A stretch of 64,000 bases of DNA, from assembly GCF_052857255.1 (NCBI RefSeq), contig NW_027526711.1:1-64000 (forward strand), read 5' to 3'. The stretch comes from Amblyomma americanum (taxonomy: Eukaryota > Arthropoda > Arachnida > Ixodida > Ixodidae). A program made the position numbers and the translations under genes. This document shows, in pieces, positions 24,640-38,269 of the stretch. The notes beneath the pieces were generated by a model, which had not been told where the DNA came from, did not search any database, and worked only from the letters and a program-made list of their open reading frames with translations. How positions within the stretch are numbered: position 1 is the first letter of the stretch; each line of letters begins with the position of its first letter.

Positions 24640-27600
24640 ACACATCGGTTTTAAAAGTGTCTGTGTGATACGAGTCAAAACGTTTTCTCCTGTAACTGCG
24701 CGAAAAGCATCTATTCTTGCTTAAAACAACGAAACAGCCTGTTTTAGACCGAAACGAGTTAAATCTGAACACATCGGTTTTACAAGTGTCTGTGTGATAC
24801 GAGTCAAAACTTTTTCTCCTATAACTGCGCGAAAAGCATGTATTCTTGCTTAAAACAACGAAACAAAGTGTTTTGGACCAAAACGAGGTAAATCTGAACA
24901 CATCGGTTTTACAAGTGTCTGTGTGATACGAGTCAAAACTTTTTCTCCTGTAACTGCGCGAAAAGCATGTATTCTTGCTTATAACAACGAAACAAGCTGT
25001 TTTAGACCGAAACGAGTTAAATATGAACACATCGGATTTACAAGTGTCTGTGTGATACGAGTCAGAACTTTTTCTCCTGTAACTGCGCGAAAAGCATGTA
25101 TTCTTGCTTAACACAACGAAACAAGCTGTTTTAGACCGAAACGAGTTAAATCTGAACACATCGGTTTTACAAGTGTCTGTGTGATACGAGTCAAAACTTT
25201 TTCTCCTGTAACTGCGCGAAAAGCATGTATTCTTGCTTAAAACAACGAAACAACCTGTTTTAGACCGAAACGAGTTAAATCTGAACACATCGGTTTTACA
25301 AGTGTCTGTGTGATACGAGTCAAAACTTTTTCTCTTATAACTGCGCGAAAAGCATGTATTCGTGCTTAATACAACGAAACAAGCTGTTTTAGACCGAAAC
25401 GAGCTAAATCTGAAGACATCGGTTTTACAAGTGGCCATGTGATACGCGTCAAAAGTTTTTCTCCTGTAACTGTGCGAAAAGCATGTATTCTTGCTTAAAA
25501 CAACGAAACAAGCTGTTTTAGACCGAAACGAGTTAAATCTGAACACATCGGTTTTACAATTGTCTGTGTGATACGAGTCAAAACTTTTTCTCCTGTAACT
25601 GCGCGAAAAGCATGTATTCGTGCTTAATAAAACGAAACAAGCTGTTTTAGATCGAAACGAGTTAAATCTGAACACATCGGTTTTACAAGTGTCTGTGTGA
25701 TACGACTCAAACCTTTTTTCTCCTATAACTGCGCGAAAAGCATGTATTCTTGCTTAACACAACGCAACAAGCTCTTTTAGAACGAAGCGAGCTAGATCTG
25801 AAGACATCGGTTTTACAAGTGTCCGTGTGATACGCTTCAAAACTTTTTCTCCTGTAACTGCGCGAAAAGCATGTATTCTTGCTTAAAACAACGAAACAAG
25901 CTGTTTTAGACCGAAACGAGTTAAATCTGAACACATCGGTTTTACAAGTGTCTGTGTGATACGAGTCAAGACTTTTTCTCCTGTAACTGCGCGAAGCATG
26001 TATTCTTGCTTAAAACAACGAAACAACGTGTTTTAGACCAAAACGAGGTAAATCTGAACACATCGGTTTTACAAGTGTCTGTGTGATACGACTCAAAACT
26101 TTTTTCTCCTATAACTGCGCGAAAAGCATGTATTCTTGCTTAACACAAGGAAACAAGCTGTTTTAGACCGAAACGAGTTAAATCTGAACACATCGGTTTT
26201 ACAAGTGTCTGTGTGATACGAGTCAAAACGTTTTCTCCTGTAACTGCGCGAAAAGCATGTATTCTTGCATAAAACAACGAAACAACCTGTTTTAGACCGA
26301 AACGAGTTAAATCTGAACACATCGGTTTTACAAGTGTCTGTGTGATACGAGTCAAAACTTTTTCTCTTATTACTGCGCGAAAAGCATGCATTCGTGCATA
26401 ATACAACGAGACAAGCTGTTTTAGACCGAAACGAGTTAAATCTGAACACATCGGTTTTACAAGTGTCTGTGTGATACGACTCAAAACGTTTTCTCCTGTA
26501 ACTGCGCGAAAAGCATCTATTCTTGCTTAAAACAACGAAACAGCCTGTTTTAGACCGAAACGAGTTAAATTTGAACACATCGGTTTTAAAAGTGTCTGTG
26601 TGATACGAGTCAAAACGTTTTCTCCTGTAACTGCGCGAAAAGCATCTATTCTTGCTTAAAACAACGAAACAGCCTGTTTTAGACCGAAACGAGTTAAATC
26701 TGAACACATCGGTTTTACAAGTGTCTGTGTGATACGAGTCAAAACTTTTTCTCCTATAACTGCGCGAAAAGCATGTATTCTTGCTTAAAACAACGAAACA
26801 AAGTGTTTTGGACCAAAACGAGGTAAATCTGAACACATCGGTTTTACAAGTGTCTGTGTGATACGAGTCAAAACTTTTTCTCCTGTAACTGCGCGAAAAG
26901 CATGTATTCTTGCTTATAACAACGAAACAAGCTGTTTTAGACCGAAACGAGTTAAATATGAACACATCGGATTTACAAGTGTCTGTGTGATACGAGTCAA
27001 AACTTTTTCTCCTGTAACTGCGCGAAAAGCATGTATTCTTGCTTAACACAACGAAACAAGCTGTTTTAGACCGAAACGAGTTAAATCTGAACACATCGGT
27101 TTTACAAGTGTCTGTGTGATACGAGTCAAAACTTTTTCTCCTGTAACTGCGCGAAAAGCATGTATTCTTGCTTAAAACAACGAAACAACCTGTTTTAGAC
27201 CGAAACGAGTTAAATCTGAACACATCGGTTTTACAAGTGTCTGTGTGATACGAGTCAAAACTTTTTCTCTTATAACTGCGCGAAAAGCATGTATTCGTGC
27301 TTAATACAACGAAACAAGCTGTTTTAGACCGAAACGAGCTAAATCTGAAGACATCGGTTTTACAAGTGGCCATGTGATACGCGTCAAAAGTTTTTCTCCT
27401 GTAACTGTGCGAAAAGCATGTATTCTTGCTTAAAACAACGAAACAAGCTGTTTTAGACCGAAACGAGTTAAATCTGAACACATCGGTTTTACAATTGTCT
27501 GTGTGATACGAGTCAAAACTTTTTCTCCTGTAACTGCGCGAAAAGCATGTATTCGTGCTTAATAAAACGAAACAAGCTGTTTTAGATCGAAACGAGTTAA

Positions 27601-28025
27601 ATCTGAACACATCGGTTTTACAAGTGTCTGTGTGAGACGACTCAAACCTTTTTTCTCCTATAACTGCGCGAAAAGCATGTATTCTTGCTTAACACAACGC
27701 AACAAGCTCTTTTAGAACGAAGCGAGCTAGATCTGAAGACATCGGTTTTACAAGTGTCCGTGTGATACGCTTCAAAACTTTTTCTCCTGTAACTGCGCGA
27801 AAAGCATGTATTCTTGCTTAAAACAACGAAACAAGCTGTTTTAGACCGAAACGAGTTAAATCTGAACACATCGGTTTTACAAGTGTCTGTGTGATACGAG
27901 TCAAGACTTTTTCTCCTGTAACTGCGCGAAGCATGTATTCTTGCTTAAAACAACGAAACAACGTGTTTTAGACCAAAACGAGGTAAATCTGAACACATCG
28001 GTTTTACAAGTGTCTGTGTGATACG
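24640..28025. repeat. 1,935-bp (15 x 129) offset duplication
   Basis: About 24,640-26,090 matches about 26,575-28,025 at an offset of exactly 1,935 bp, which is 15 monomers with no net indel. The match includes GTTTTAAAAG (24,651 / 26,586), TTTTGGACC and the AGATCT monomer. The intervening 0.5 kb instead resembles 21,851-22,330 and 28,905-29,260, so exchanges involving different partners are superimposed. Confidence 0.85.
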
Positions 28026-28900
28026 AGTCAAAACTTTTTCTCCTGTAACTGCGCGAAAAGCATGTATTCTTGCTTAAAACAACGAAACAACCTGTTTTAG
28101 ACCGAAACGAGTTAAATCTGTGTGATACGAGTCAAAACTTTTTCTCTTATAACTGCGCGAAAAGCATGTATTCGTGCTTAATACAACGAAACAAGCTGTT
28201 TTAGACCGAAACGAGCTAAATCTGAAGACATCGGTTTTACAAGTGGCCATGTGATACGCGTCAAAAGTTTTTCTCCTGTAACTGTGCGAAAAGCATGTAT
28301 TCTTGCTTAAAACAACGAAACAAGCTGTTTTAGACCGAAACGAGTTAAATCTGAACACATCGGTTTTACAATTGTCTGTGTGATACGAGTCAAAACTTTT
28401 TCTCCTGTAACTGCGCGAAAAGCATGTATTCGTGCTTAATAAAACGAAACAAGCTGTTTTAGATCGAAACGAGTTAAATCTGAACACATCGGTTTTACAA
28501 GTGTCTGTGTGATACGACTCAAACCTTTTTTCTCCTATAACTGCGCGAAAAGCATGTATTCTTGCTTAACACAACGCAACAAGCTCTTTTAGAACGAAGC
28601 GAGCTAGATCTGAAGACATCGGTTTTACAAGTGTCCGTGTGATACGCTTCAAAACTTTTTCTCCTGTAACTGCGCGAAAAGCATGTATTCTTGCTTAAAA
28701 CAACGAAACAAGCTGTTTTAGACCGAAACGAGTTAAATCTGAACACATCGGTTTTACAAGTGTCTGTGTGATACGAGTCAAGACTTCTTCTCCTGTAACT
28801 GCGCGAAGCATGTATTCTTGCTTAAAACAACGAAACAACGTGTTTTAGACCAAAACGAGGTAAATCTGAACACATCGGTTTTACAAGTGTCTGTGTGATA
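27243..28900. repeat. 877-bp local duplication containing a deleted monomer
   Basis: About 27,243-28,020 reappears at about 28,120-28,900. The offset of 877 bp is 26 bp less than seven monomers (903). Most of the shortfall is a 25-bp deletion at the junction of the copies (28,120/28,121). Both copies carry the AGATCT monomer and GCGCGAAGCATG. Confidence 0.8.
28098..28145. repeat. Truncated monomer: 25-bp deletion with 4-bp microhomology
   Basis: At 28,120/28,121 AAATCTG is joined directly to TGTGATACG. The 25 bases that normally lie between are absent. TCTG occurs at both sides of the lost segment in intact monomers, so the junction fits microhomology-mediated joining or replication slippage. 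Confidence 0.85.
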
Positions 28901-30029
28901 CGACTCAAAACTTTTTTCTCCTATAACTGCGCGAAAAGCATGTATTCTTGCTTAACACAAGGAAACAAGCTGTTTTAGACCGAAACGAGTTAAATCTGAA
29001 CACATCGGTTTTACAAGTGTCTGTGTGATACGAGTCAAAACGTTTTCTCCTGTCTCTGCGCGAAAAGCATGTATTCTTGCATAAAACAACGAAACAACCT
29101 GTTTTAGACCGAAACGAGTTAAATCTGAACACATCGGTTTTACAAGTGTCTGTGTGATACGAGTCAAAACTTTTTCTCTTATTACTGCGCGAAAAGCATG
29201 CATTCGTGCATAATACAACGAAACAAGCTGTTTTAGACCGAAACGAGTTAAATCTGAACACCGGTTTTACAAGTGTCTGTTGATACGTCGAAACTTTTTC
29301 TCTTATAACTGCGCGGAAAGCATGTATTCGTGCTTAATACAACGAAACAAGCTGTTTTAGACCGAAACGAGCTAAATCTGAAGACATCGGTTTTACAAGT
29401 GTCCATGTGATACGCGTCAAAACTTTTTCTCCTGTAACTGCGCGAAAAGCATGTATTCTTGCTTATAACAACGAAACAAGTTGTTTTAGACCGAAACGAA
29501 TAAAATCTGAACACATCGGATTTACAAGTGCCTGTGTGATACGAGTCAAAACTTTTTCTCCTGTAACTGCGCGAAAAGCATGTATTCTTGCTTAAAACAA
29601 CGAAACAACCTGTTTTAGACCGAAACGAGTTAAATCTGAACTCATCGGTTTTACAAGTGTCGGTGTGATACGAGTCAAAACTTTTTCTCCTGTAACTGCG
29701 CGAAAAGCATATATTCTTGCTTAACACAACGAAACAAGCTGTTTTAGACCGAAACGAGTTAAATCTGAACACATCGGTTTTACAAGTGTCTGTGTGATAC
29801 GAGTCAATACTTTTTCTCCTGTAACTGCGCGAAAAGCATGTATTCTTGCTTAAAACAACGAAACAACTTGTTTTAAACCGAAACGAGTTAAATCTGAACA
29901 CATCGGTTTCACAAGTGTCTGTGTGATACGAGTCAAAACTTTTTCTCTTATAACAGCGCGAAAAGCATGCATTCGTGCTTAATACAACGAAACAAGCTGT
30001 TTTAGACCGAAACGATGTAAATCTGAACA

Positions 30030-33000
30030 CCGGTTTTACAAGTGTCTGTTGATACGTCGAAACTTTTTCTCTTATAACTGCGCGGAAAGCATGTATTCGT
30101 GCTTAATACAACGAGACAAGCTGTTTTAGACCGAAACGAGTTAAATCTGAACACATCGGATTTACAATTGTCTGTGTGATACGACTCAAACCTTTTTTCT
30201 CCTATAACTGCGCGAAAAGCATGTATTCTTGCTTAACACAACGAAACAAGCTGTTTTAGAACGAAGCGAGCTAGATCTGAAGACATCGGTTTTACAAGTG
30301 TCTGTGTGATACGTCAAAACTTTTTCTCTTATTACTGCGCGAAAAGCATGTATTCGTTCTTAATACAACGAAACAAGCTGTTTTAGACCGAAACGAGCTA
30401 AATCTGAAGACATCGGTTTTAAAAGTGTCCATGTGATACGCGTCAAAACTTTTTCTCCTGTAACTGCGCGAAAAGCATGTATTCTTGCTTATAACAACGA
30501 AACAAGCTGTTTTAGACCGAAACGAGTAAAATCTGAACACATCGGATTTACAAGTGTCTGTGTGATACGAGTCAAAACTTTTTCTCCTGTAACTGCGCGA
30601 AAAGCATGTATTCTTGCTTAAAACAACGAAACAACCTGTTTTAGACCGAAACGAGTTAAATCTGAACTCATCGGTTTTACAAGTGTCGGTGTGATACGAG
30701 TCAAAACTTTTTCTCCTGTAACTGCGCGAAAAGCATATATTCTTGCTTAACACAACGAAACAAGCTGTTTTAGACCAAAACGAGGTAAATCTGAACACAT
30801 CGGTTTTACAAGTGTCTGTGTGATACGAGTTAATACTTTTTCTCCTGTAACTGCGCGAAAAGCATGTATTCTTGCTTAAAACAACGAAACAACTTGTTTT
30901 AGACCGAAACGAGTTAAATCTGAACACATCGGTTTTACAAGTGTCTGTGTGATACGAGTCAAAACTTTTTCTCTTATAACGGCGCGGAAAGCATGTATTC
31001 GTGCTTAATACAACGAAACAAGCTGTTTTAGACCGAAACGAGTTAAATCTGAACACATCGGTTTTACAAGTGTCTGTGTGATACGACTCAAAACTTTTTT
31101 CTCCTATAACTGCGCGAAAAGCATGTATTCTTGCTTAGCACAACGAAACAAGCTGTTTTAGACCGAAACGAGTTAAATCTGAACACATCGGTTTTACAAG
31201 TGTCTGTGTGATACGAGTCAAAACGTTTTCTCCTGTAACTGCGCGAAAAGCATGTATTCTTGCTTAAAACAACGAAACGGCCTGTTTTGACCGAAACGAG
31301 TTAAATCTGAACACATCGGTTTTACAAGTGTCTGTGTGATACGACTCAAAACTTTTTTCTCCTATAACTGCGCGAAAAGCATGTATTCTTGCTTAACACA
31401 ACGAAACAAGCTGTTTTAGACCGAAACGAGGTAAATCTGAACACATCGGTTTTACAAGTGTCTGTGTGATACGAGTCAAAACGTTTTCTCCTGTAACTGC
31501 GCGAAAAGCATGTATTCTTGCTTAAAACAACGAAACAACCTGTTTTAGACCGAAACGAGGTAAATCTGAACACATCGGATTTACAAGTGTCTGTGTGAAA
31601 CGAGTCAAAACTTTTTCTCCTGTAACTGCGCGAAAAGCATGTATTCTTGCTTAACACAACGAAACAAGCTGTTTTAGACCGAAACGAGTTAAATCTGAAC
31701 ACATCGGTTTTACAAGTGTCTGTGTGATACGAGTCAAAACTTCTTCTCCTGTAACTGCGCGAAAAGCATGTATTCTTGCTTAAAACAACGAAACAACCTG
31801 TTTTAGACCGAAACGAGTTAAATCTGAACACATCGGTTTTACAAGTGTCTGTGTGATACGAGTCAAAACTTTTTCTCTTATAACTGCGCGAAAAGCATGT
31901 ATTCGTGCTTAATACCACGAAACAAGCTGTTTTAGACCGAAACGAGCTAAATCTGAAGACATCGGTTTTACAAGTGGCCATGTGATACGCGTCAAAACTT
32001 TTTCTCCGCTAACTGCGCGAAAAGCATGTATTCTTGCTTATAACAACGAAACAAGCTGTTTTAGACCGAAACGATTTAAATCTGAACACATCGGTTTTAC
32101 AAGTGGCTGTGTGATACGTCAAAACTTTTTCTCTTATAACTGCGCGGAAAGCATGTATTCGTGCTTAATACAACGAGACAAGCAGTTTTAGACCGAAACG
32201 AGTTATATCTGAACACATCGGTTTTACAAGTGTCTGTGTGATACGACTCAAACCTTTTTTCTCCTATAACTGCGCGAAAAGCATGTATTCTTGCTTAACA
32301 CAACGAAACAAGCTGTTTTAGAACGAAGCGAGCTAGATCTGAAGACATCGGTTTTACAAGTGTCTGTGTGATACGTCAAAACTTTTTCTCTTATTACTGC
32401 GCGAAAAGCATGTATTCGTTCTTAATACAACGAAACAAGCTGTTTTAGACCGAAACGAGCTAAATCTGAAGACATCGGTTTTAAAAGTGTCCATGTGATA
32501 CGCGTCAAAACTTTTTCTCCTGTAACTGCGCGAAAAGCATGTATTCTTGCTTATAACAACGAAACAAGCTGTTTTAGACCGAAACGAGTAAAATCTGAAC
32601 ACATCGGATTTACAAGTGTCTGTGTGATACGAGTCAAAACTTTTTCTCCTGTAACTGCGCGAAAAGCATGTATTCTTGCTTAAAACAACGAAACAACCTG
32701 TTTTAGACCGAAACGAGTTAAATCTGAACTCATCGGTTTTACAAGTGTCGGTGTGATACGAGTCAAAACTTTTTCTCCTGTAACTGCGCGAAAAGCATAT
32801 ATTCTTGCTTAACACAACGAAACAAGCTGTTTTAGACCAAAACGAGGTAAATCTGAACACATCGGTTTTACAAGTGTCTGTGTGATACGAGTTAATACTT
32901 TTTCTCCTGTAACTGCGCGAAAAGCATGTATTCTTGCTTAAAACAACGAAACAACTTGTTTTAGACCGAAACGAGTTAAATCTGAACACACCGGTTTTAC

Positions 33001-35202
33001 AAGTGTCTGTTGATACGTCGAAACTTTTTCTCTTATAACTGCGCGGAAAGCATGTATTCGTGCTTAATACAACGAGACAAGCAGTTTTAGACCGAAACGA
33101 GTTAAATCTGAACACATCGGATTTACAATTGTCTGTGTGATACGACTCAAACCTTTTTTCTCCTATAACTGCGCGAAAAGCATGTATTCTGTGATACGAG
33201 TCAAACAAGCTGTTTTAGAACGAAGCGAGCTAGATCTGAAGACATCGGTTTTACAAGTGTCTGTGTGATACGTCAAAACTTTTTCTCTTATTACTGCGCG
33301 AAAAGCATGTATTCGTTCTTAATACAACGAAACAAGCTGTTTTAGACCGAAACGAGCTAAATCTGAAGACATCGGTTTTAAAAGTGTCCATGTGATACGC
33401 GTCAAAACTTTTTCTCCTGTAACTGCGCGAAAAGCATGTATTCTTGCTTATAACAACGAAACAAGCTGTTTTAGACCGAAACGAGTAAAATCTGAACACA
33501 TCGGATTTACAAGTGTCTGTGTGATACGAGTCAAAACTTTTTCTCCTGTAACTGCGCGAAAAGCATGTATTCTTGCTTAAAACAACGAAACAACCTGTTT
33601 TAGACCGAAACGAGTTAAATCTGAACTCATCGGTTTTACAAGTGTCGGTGTGATACGAGTCAAAACTTTTTCTCCTGTAACTGCGCGAAAAGCATATATT
33701 CTTGCTTAACACAACGAAACAAGCTGTTTTAGACCAAAACGAGGTAAATCTGAACACATCGGTTTTACAAGTGTCTGTGTGATACGAGTTAATACTTTTT
33801 CTCCTGTAACTGCGCGAAAAGCATGTATTCTTGCTTAAAACAACGAAACAACTTGTTTTAGACCGAAACGAGTTAAATCTGAACACATCGGTTTTACAAG
33901 TGTCTGTGTGATACGAGTCAAAACTTTTTCTCTTATAACGGCGCGGAAAGCATGTATTCGTGCTTAATACAACGAAACAAGCTGTTTTAGACCGAAACGA
34001 GTTAAATCTGAACACATCGGTTTTACAAGTGTCTGTGTGATACGACTCAAAACTTTTTTCTCCTATAACTGCGCGAAAAGCATGTATTCTTGCTTAGCAC
34101 AACGAAACAAGCTGTTTTAGACCGAAACGAGTTAAATCTGAACACATCGGTTTTACAAGTGTCTGTGTGATACGAGTCAAAACGTTTTCTCCTGTAACGG
34201 CGCGAAAAGCATGTATTCTTGCTTAAAACAACGAAACGGCCTGTTTTGACTGAAACGAGTTAAATCTGAACACATCGGTTTTACAAGTGTCTGTGTGATA
34301 CGACTCAAAACTTTTTTCTCCTATAACTGCGCGAAAAGCATGTATTCTTGCTTAACACAACGAAACAAGCTGTTTTAGACCGAAACGAGGTAAATCTGAA
34401 CACATCGGTTTTACAAGTGTCTGTGTGATACGAGTCAAAACGTTTTCTCCTGTAACTGCGCGAAAAGCATGTATTCTTGCTTAAAACAACGAAACAACCT
34501 GTTTTAGACCGAAACGAGGTAAATCTGAACACATCGGATTTACAAGTGTCTGTGTGAAACGAGTCAAAACTTTTTCTCCTGTAACTGCGCGAAAAGCATG
34601 TATTCTTGCTTAACACAACGAAACAAGCTGTTTTAGACCGAAACGAGTTAAATCTGAACACATCGGTTTTACAAGTGTCTGTGTGATACGAGTCAAAACT
34701 TCTTCTCCTGTAACTGCGCGAAAAGCATGTATTCTTGCTTAAAACAACGAAACAACCTGTTTTAGACCGAAACGAGTTAAATCTGAACACATCGGTTTTA
34801 CAAGTGTCTGTGTGATACGAGTCAAAACTTTTTCTCTTATAACTGCGCGAAAAGCATGTATTCGTGCTTAATACCACGAAACAAGCTGTTTTAGACCGAA
34901 ACGAGCTAAATCTGAAGACATCGGTTTTACAAGTGGCCATGTGATACGCGTCAAAACTTTTTCTCCGCTAACTGCGCGAAAAGCATGTATTCTTGCTTAT
35001 AACAACGAAACAAGCTGTTTTAGACCGAAACGATTTAAATCTGAACACATCGGTTTTACAAGTGGCTGTGTGATACGTCAAAACTTTTTCTCTTATAACT
35101 GCGCGGAAAGCATGTATTCGTGCTTAATACAACGAGACAAGCAGTTTTAGACCGAAACGAGTTATATCTGAACACATCGGTTTTACAAGTGTCTGTGTGA
35201 TA
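30030..35202. repeat. 2,959-bp period duplication (two copies, second partial)
   Basis: About 30,030-32,243 is repeated at about 32,990-35,202. The tags GTTAATACTTT, GAAACGGCCTG, TGTGAAACGAGTC and ACCACGAAAC keep the same offset. Inside the first period, about 32,243-32,980 itself matches about 30,180-30,920 at an offset of 2,062 bp. The region was therefore built by at least two successive copying events. A third related block lies at about 36,978-37,990. Confidence 0.85.
33181..33215. repeat. Monomer with ectopic internal patch (template-switch-like scar)
   Basis: After CATGTATTCT the usual 14 bases leading to AAACAAGCTG are replaced by GTGATACGAGTC. That 12-base string normally lies about 60 bases upstream in the monomer. 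It joins the downstream sequence at a shared AAAC. The neighbouring monomers are intact, so the change is a local swap and not a phase shift of the array. Confidence 0.85.
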
Positions 35203-38200
35203 CGAGTCAAAACGTTTTCTCCTGTAACTGCGCGAAAAGCATGTATTCTTGCTTAAAACAACGAAACAACGTGTTTTAGACCAAAACGAGGTAAATCTGA
35301 ACACATCGGTTTTACAAGTGTCTGTGTGATACGACTCAAAACTTTTTCTCCTATAACTGCGCGAAAAGCATGTATTCTTGCTTAACACAACGAAACAAGC
35401 TGTTTTAGACCGAAACGAGTTAAATCTGAACACATCGGTTTTACAAGTGTCTGTGTGATACGAGTCAAAACTTTTTCTCTTATAACTGCGCGAAAAGCAT
35501 GTATTCGTGCTTAATACAACGAAACAAGCTATTTTAGACCGAAACAAGCTAAATCTGAAGACATCGGTTTTACAAGTGTCCATGTGATACGCGTCAAAAC
35601 TTTTTCTCCTGTAACAGCGCGAAAAGCATGTATTCTTGCTTATAACAACGAAACAAGCTGTTTTAGACCGAAACGAGTTAAATCTGAACACATCGGTTTT
35701 ACAAGTGGCTGTGTGATACGTCAAAACTTTTTCTCTTATAACTGCGCGGAAAGCATGTATTCTTGCTTAAAACAACGAAACAACTTGTTTTAGACCGAAA
35801 CGAGGTAAATCTGAACACATCGGTTTTACAAGTGTCTGTGTGATACGAGTCAAAACTTTTTCTCTTATAACAGCGCGAAAAGCATGCATTCGTGCTTAAT
35901 ACAACGAAACAAGCTGTTTTAGACCGAAACGAGTTAAATCTGAACACCGGTTTTACAAGTGTCTGTTGATACGTCGAAACTTTTTCTCTTATAACTGCGC
36001 GGAAAGCATGTATTCGTGCTTAATACAACGAAACAAGCTGTTTTAGACCGAAACGAGCTAAATTTGAAGACATCGGTTTTACAAGTGTCCATGTGATACG
36101 CGTCAAAACTTTTTCTCCTGTAACTGCGCGAAAAGCATGTATTCTTGCTTATAACAACGAAACAAGTTGTTTTAGACCGAAACGAATAAAATCTGAACAC
36201 ATCGGATTTACAAGTGCCTGTGTGATACGAGTCAAAACTTTTTCTCCTGTAACTGCGCGAAAAGCATGTATTCTTGCTTAAAACAACGAAACAACCTGTT
36301 TTAGACCGAAACGAGTTAAATCTGAACTCATCGGTTTTACAAGTGTCGGTGTGATACGAGTCAAAACTTTTTCTCCTGTAACTGCGCGAAAAGCATATAT
36401 TCTTGCTTAACACAACGAAACAAGCTGTTTTAGACCGAAACGAGTTAAATCTGAACACATCGGTTTTACAAGTGTCTGTGTGATACGAGTCAATACTTTT
36501 TCTCCTGTAACTGCGCGAAAAGCATGTATTCTTGCTTAAAACAACGAAACAACTTGTTTTAGACCGAAACGAGTTAAATCTGAACACATCGGTTTCACAA
36601 GTGTCTGCGTGATACGAGTCAAAACTTTTTCTCTTATAACAGCGCGAAAAGCATGCATTCGTGCTTAATACAACGAAACAAGCTGTTTTAGACCGAAACG
36701 AGTTAAATCTGAACACCGGTTTTACAAGTGTCTGTTGATACGTCGAAACTTTTTCTCTTATAACTGCGCGGAAAGCATGTATTCGTGCTTAATACAACGA
36801 GACAAGCTGTTTTAGACCGAAACGAGTTAAATCTGAACACATCGGATTTACAATTGTCTGTGTGATACGACTCAAACCTTTTTTCTCCTATAACTGCGCG
36901 AAAAGCATGTATTCGTGCTTAACACAACGAAACAAGCTGTTTTAGAACGAAGCGAGCTAGATCTGAAGACATCGGTTTTACAAGTGTCTGTGTGATACGT
37001 CAAAACTTTTTCTCTTATTACTGCGCGAAAAGCATGTATTCGTTCTTAATACAACGAAACAAGCTGTTTTAGACCGAAACGAGCTAAATCTGAAGACATC
37101 GGTTTTAAAAGTGTCCATGTGATACGCGTCAAAACTTTTTCTCCTGTAACTGCGCGAAAAGCATGTATTCTTGCTTATAACAACGAAACAAGCTGTTTTA
37201 GACCGAAACGAGTAAAATCTGAACACATCGGATTTACAAGTGTCTGTGTGATACGAGTCAAAACTTTTTCTCCTGTAACTGCGCGAAAAGCATGTATTCT
37301 TGCTTAAAACAACGAAACAACCTGTTTTAGACCGAAACGAGTTAAATCTGAACTCATCGGTTTTACAAGTGTCGGTGTGATACGAGTCAAAACTTTTTCT
37401 CCTGTAACTGCGCGAAAAGCATATATTCTTGCTTAACACAACGAAACAAGCTGTTTTAGACCGAAACGAGGTAAATCTGAACACATCGGTTTTACAAGTG
37501 TCTGTGTGATACGAGTTAATACTTTTTCTCCTGTAACTGCGCGAAAAGCATGTATTCTTGCTTAAAACAACGAAACAACTTGTTTTAGACCGAAACGAGT
37601 TAAATCTGAACACATCGGTTTTACAAGTGTCTGTGTGATACGAGTCAAAACTTTTTCTCTTATAACGGCGCGGAAAGCATGTATTCGTGCTTAATACAAC
37701 GAAACAAGCTGTTTTAGACCGAAACGAGTTAAATCTGAACACATCGGTTTTACAAGTGTCTGTGTGATACGACTCAAAACTTTTTTCTCCTATAACTGCG
37801 CGAAAAGCATGTATTCTTGCTTAGCACAACGAAACAAGCTGTTTTAGACCGAAACGAGTTAAATCTGAACACATCGGTTTTACAAGTGTCTGTGTGGTAC
37901 GAGTCAAAACGTTTTCTCCTGTAACTGCGCGAAAAGCATGTATTCTTGCTTAAAACAACGAAACGGCCTGTTTTGACCGAAACGAGTTAAATCTGAACAC
38001 ATCGGTTTTACAAGTGTCTGTGTGATACGAGTCAAAACTTTTTCTCCTGTAACTGCGCGAAAAGCATGTATTCTTGCTTAAAACAACGAAACAACCTGTT
38101 TTAGACCAAAACGAGTTAAATCTGAACACATCGGTTTTACAAGTGTCTGTGTGATACGAGTCAAAACGTTTTCTCCTGTAACTGCGCGAAAAGCATGTAT

Positions 38201-38269
38201 TCTTGCTTAAAACAACGAAACAACGTGTTTTAGACCAAAACGAGGTAAATCTGAACACATCGGTTTTAC

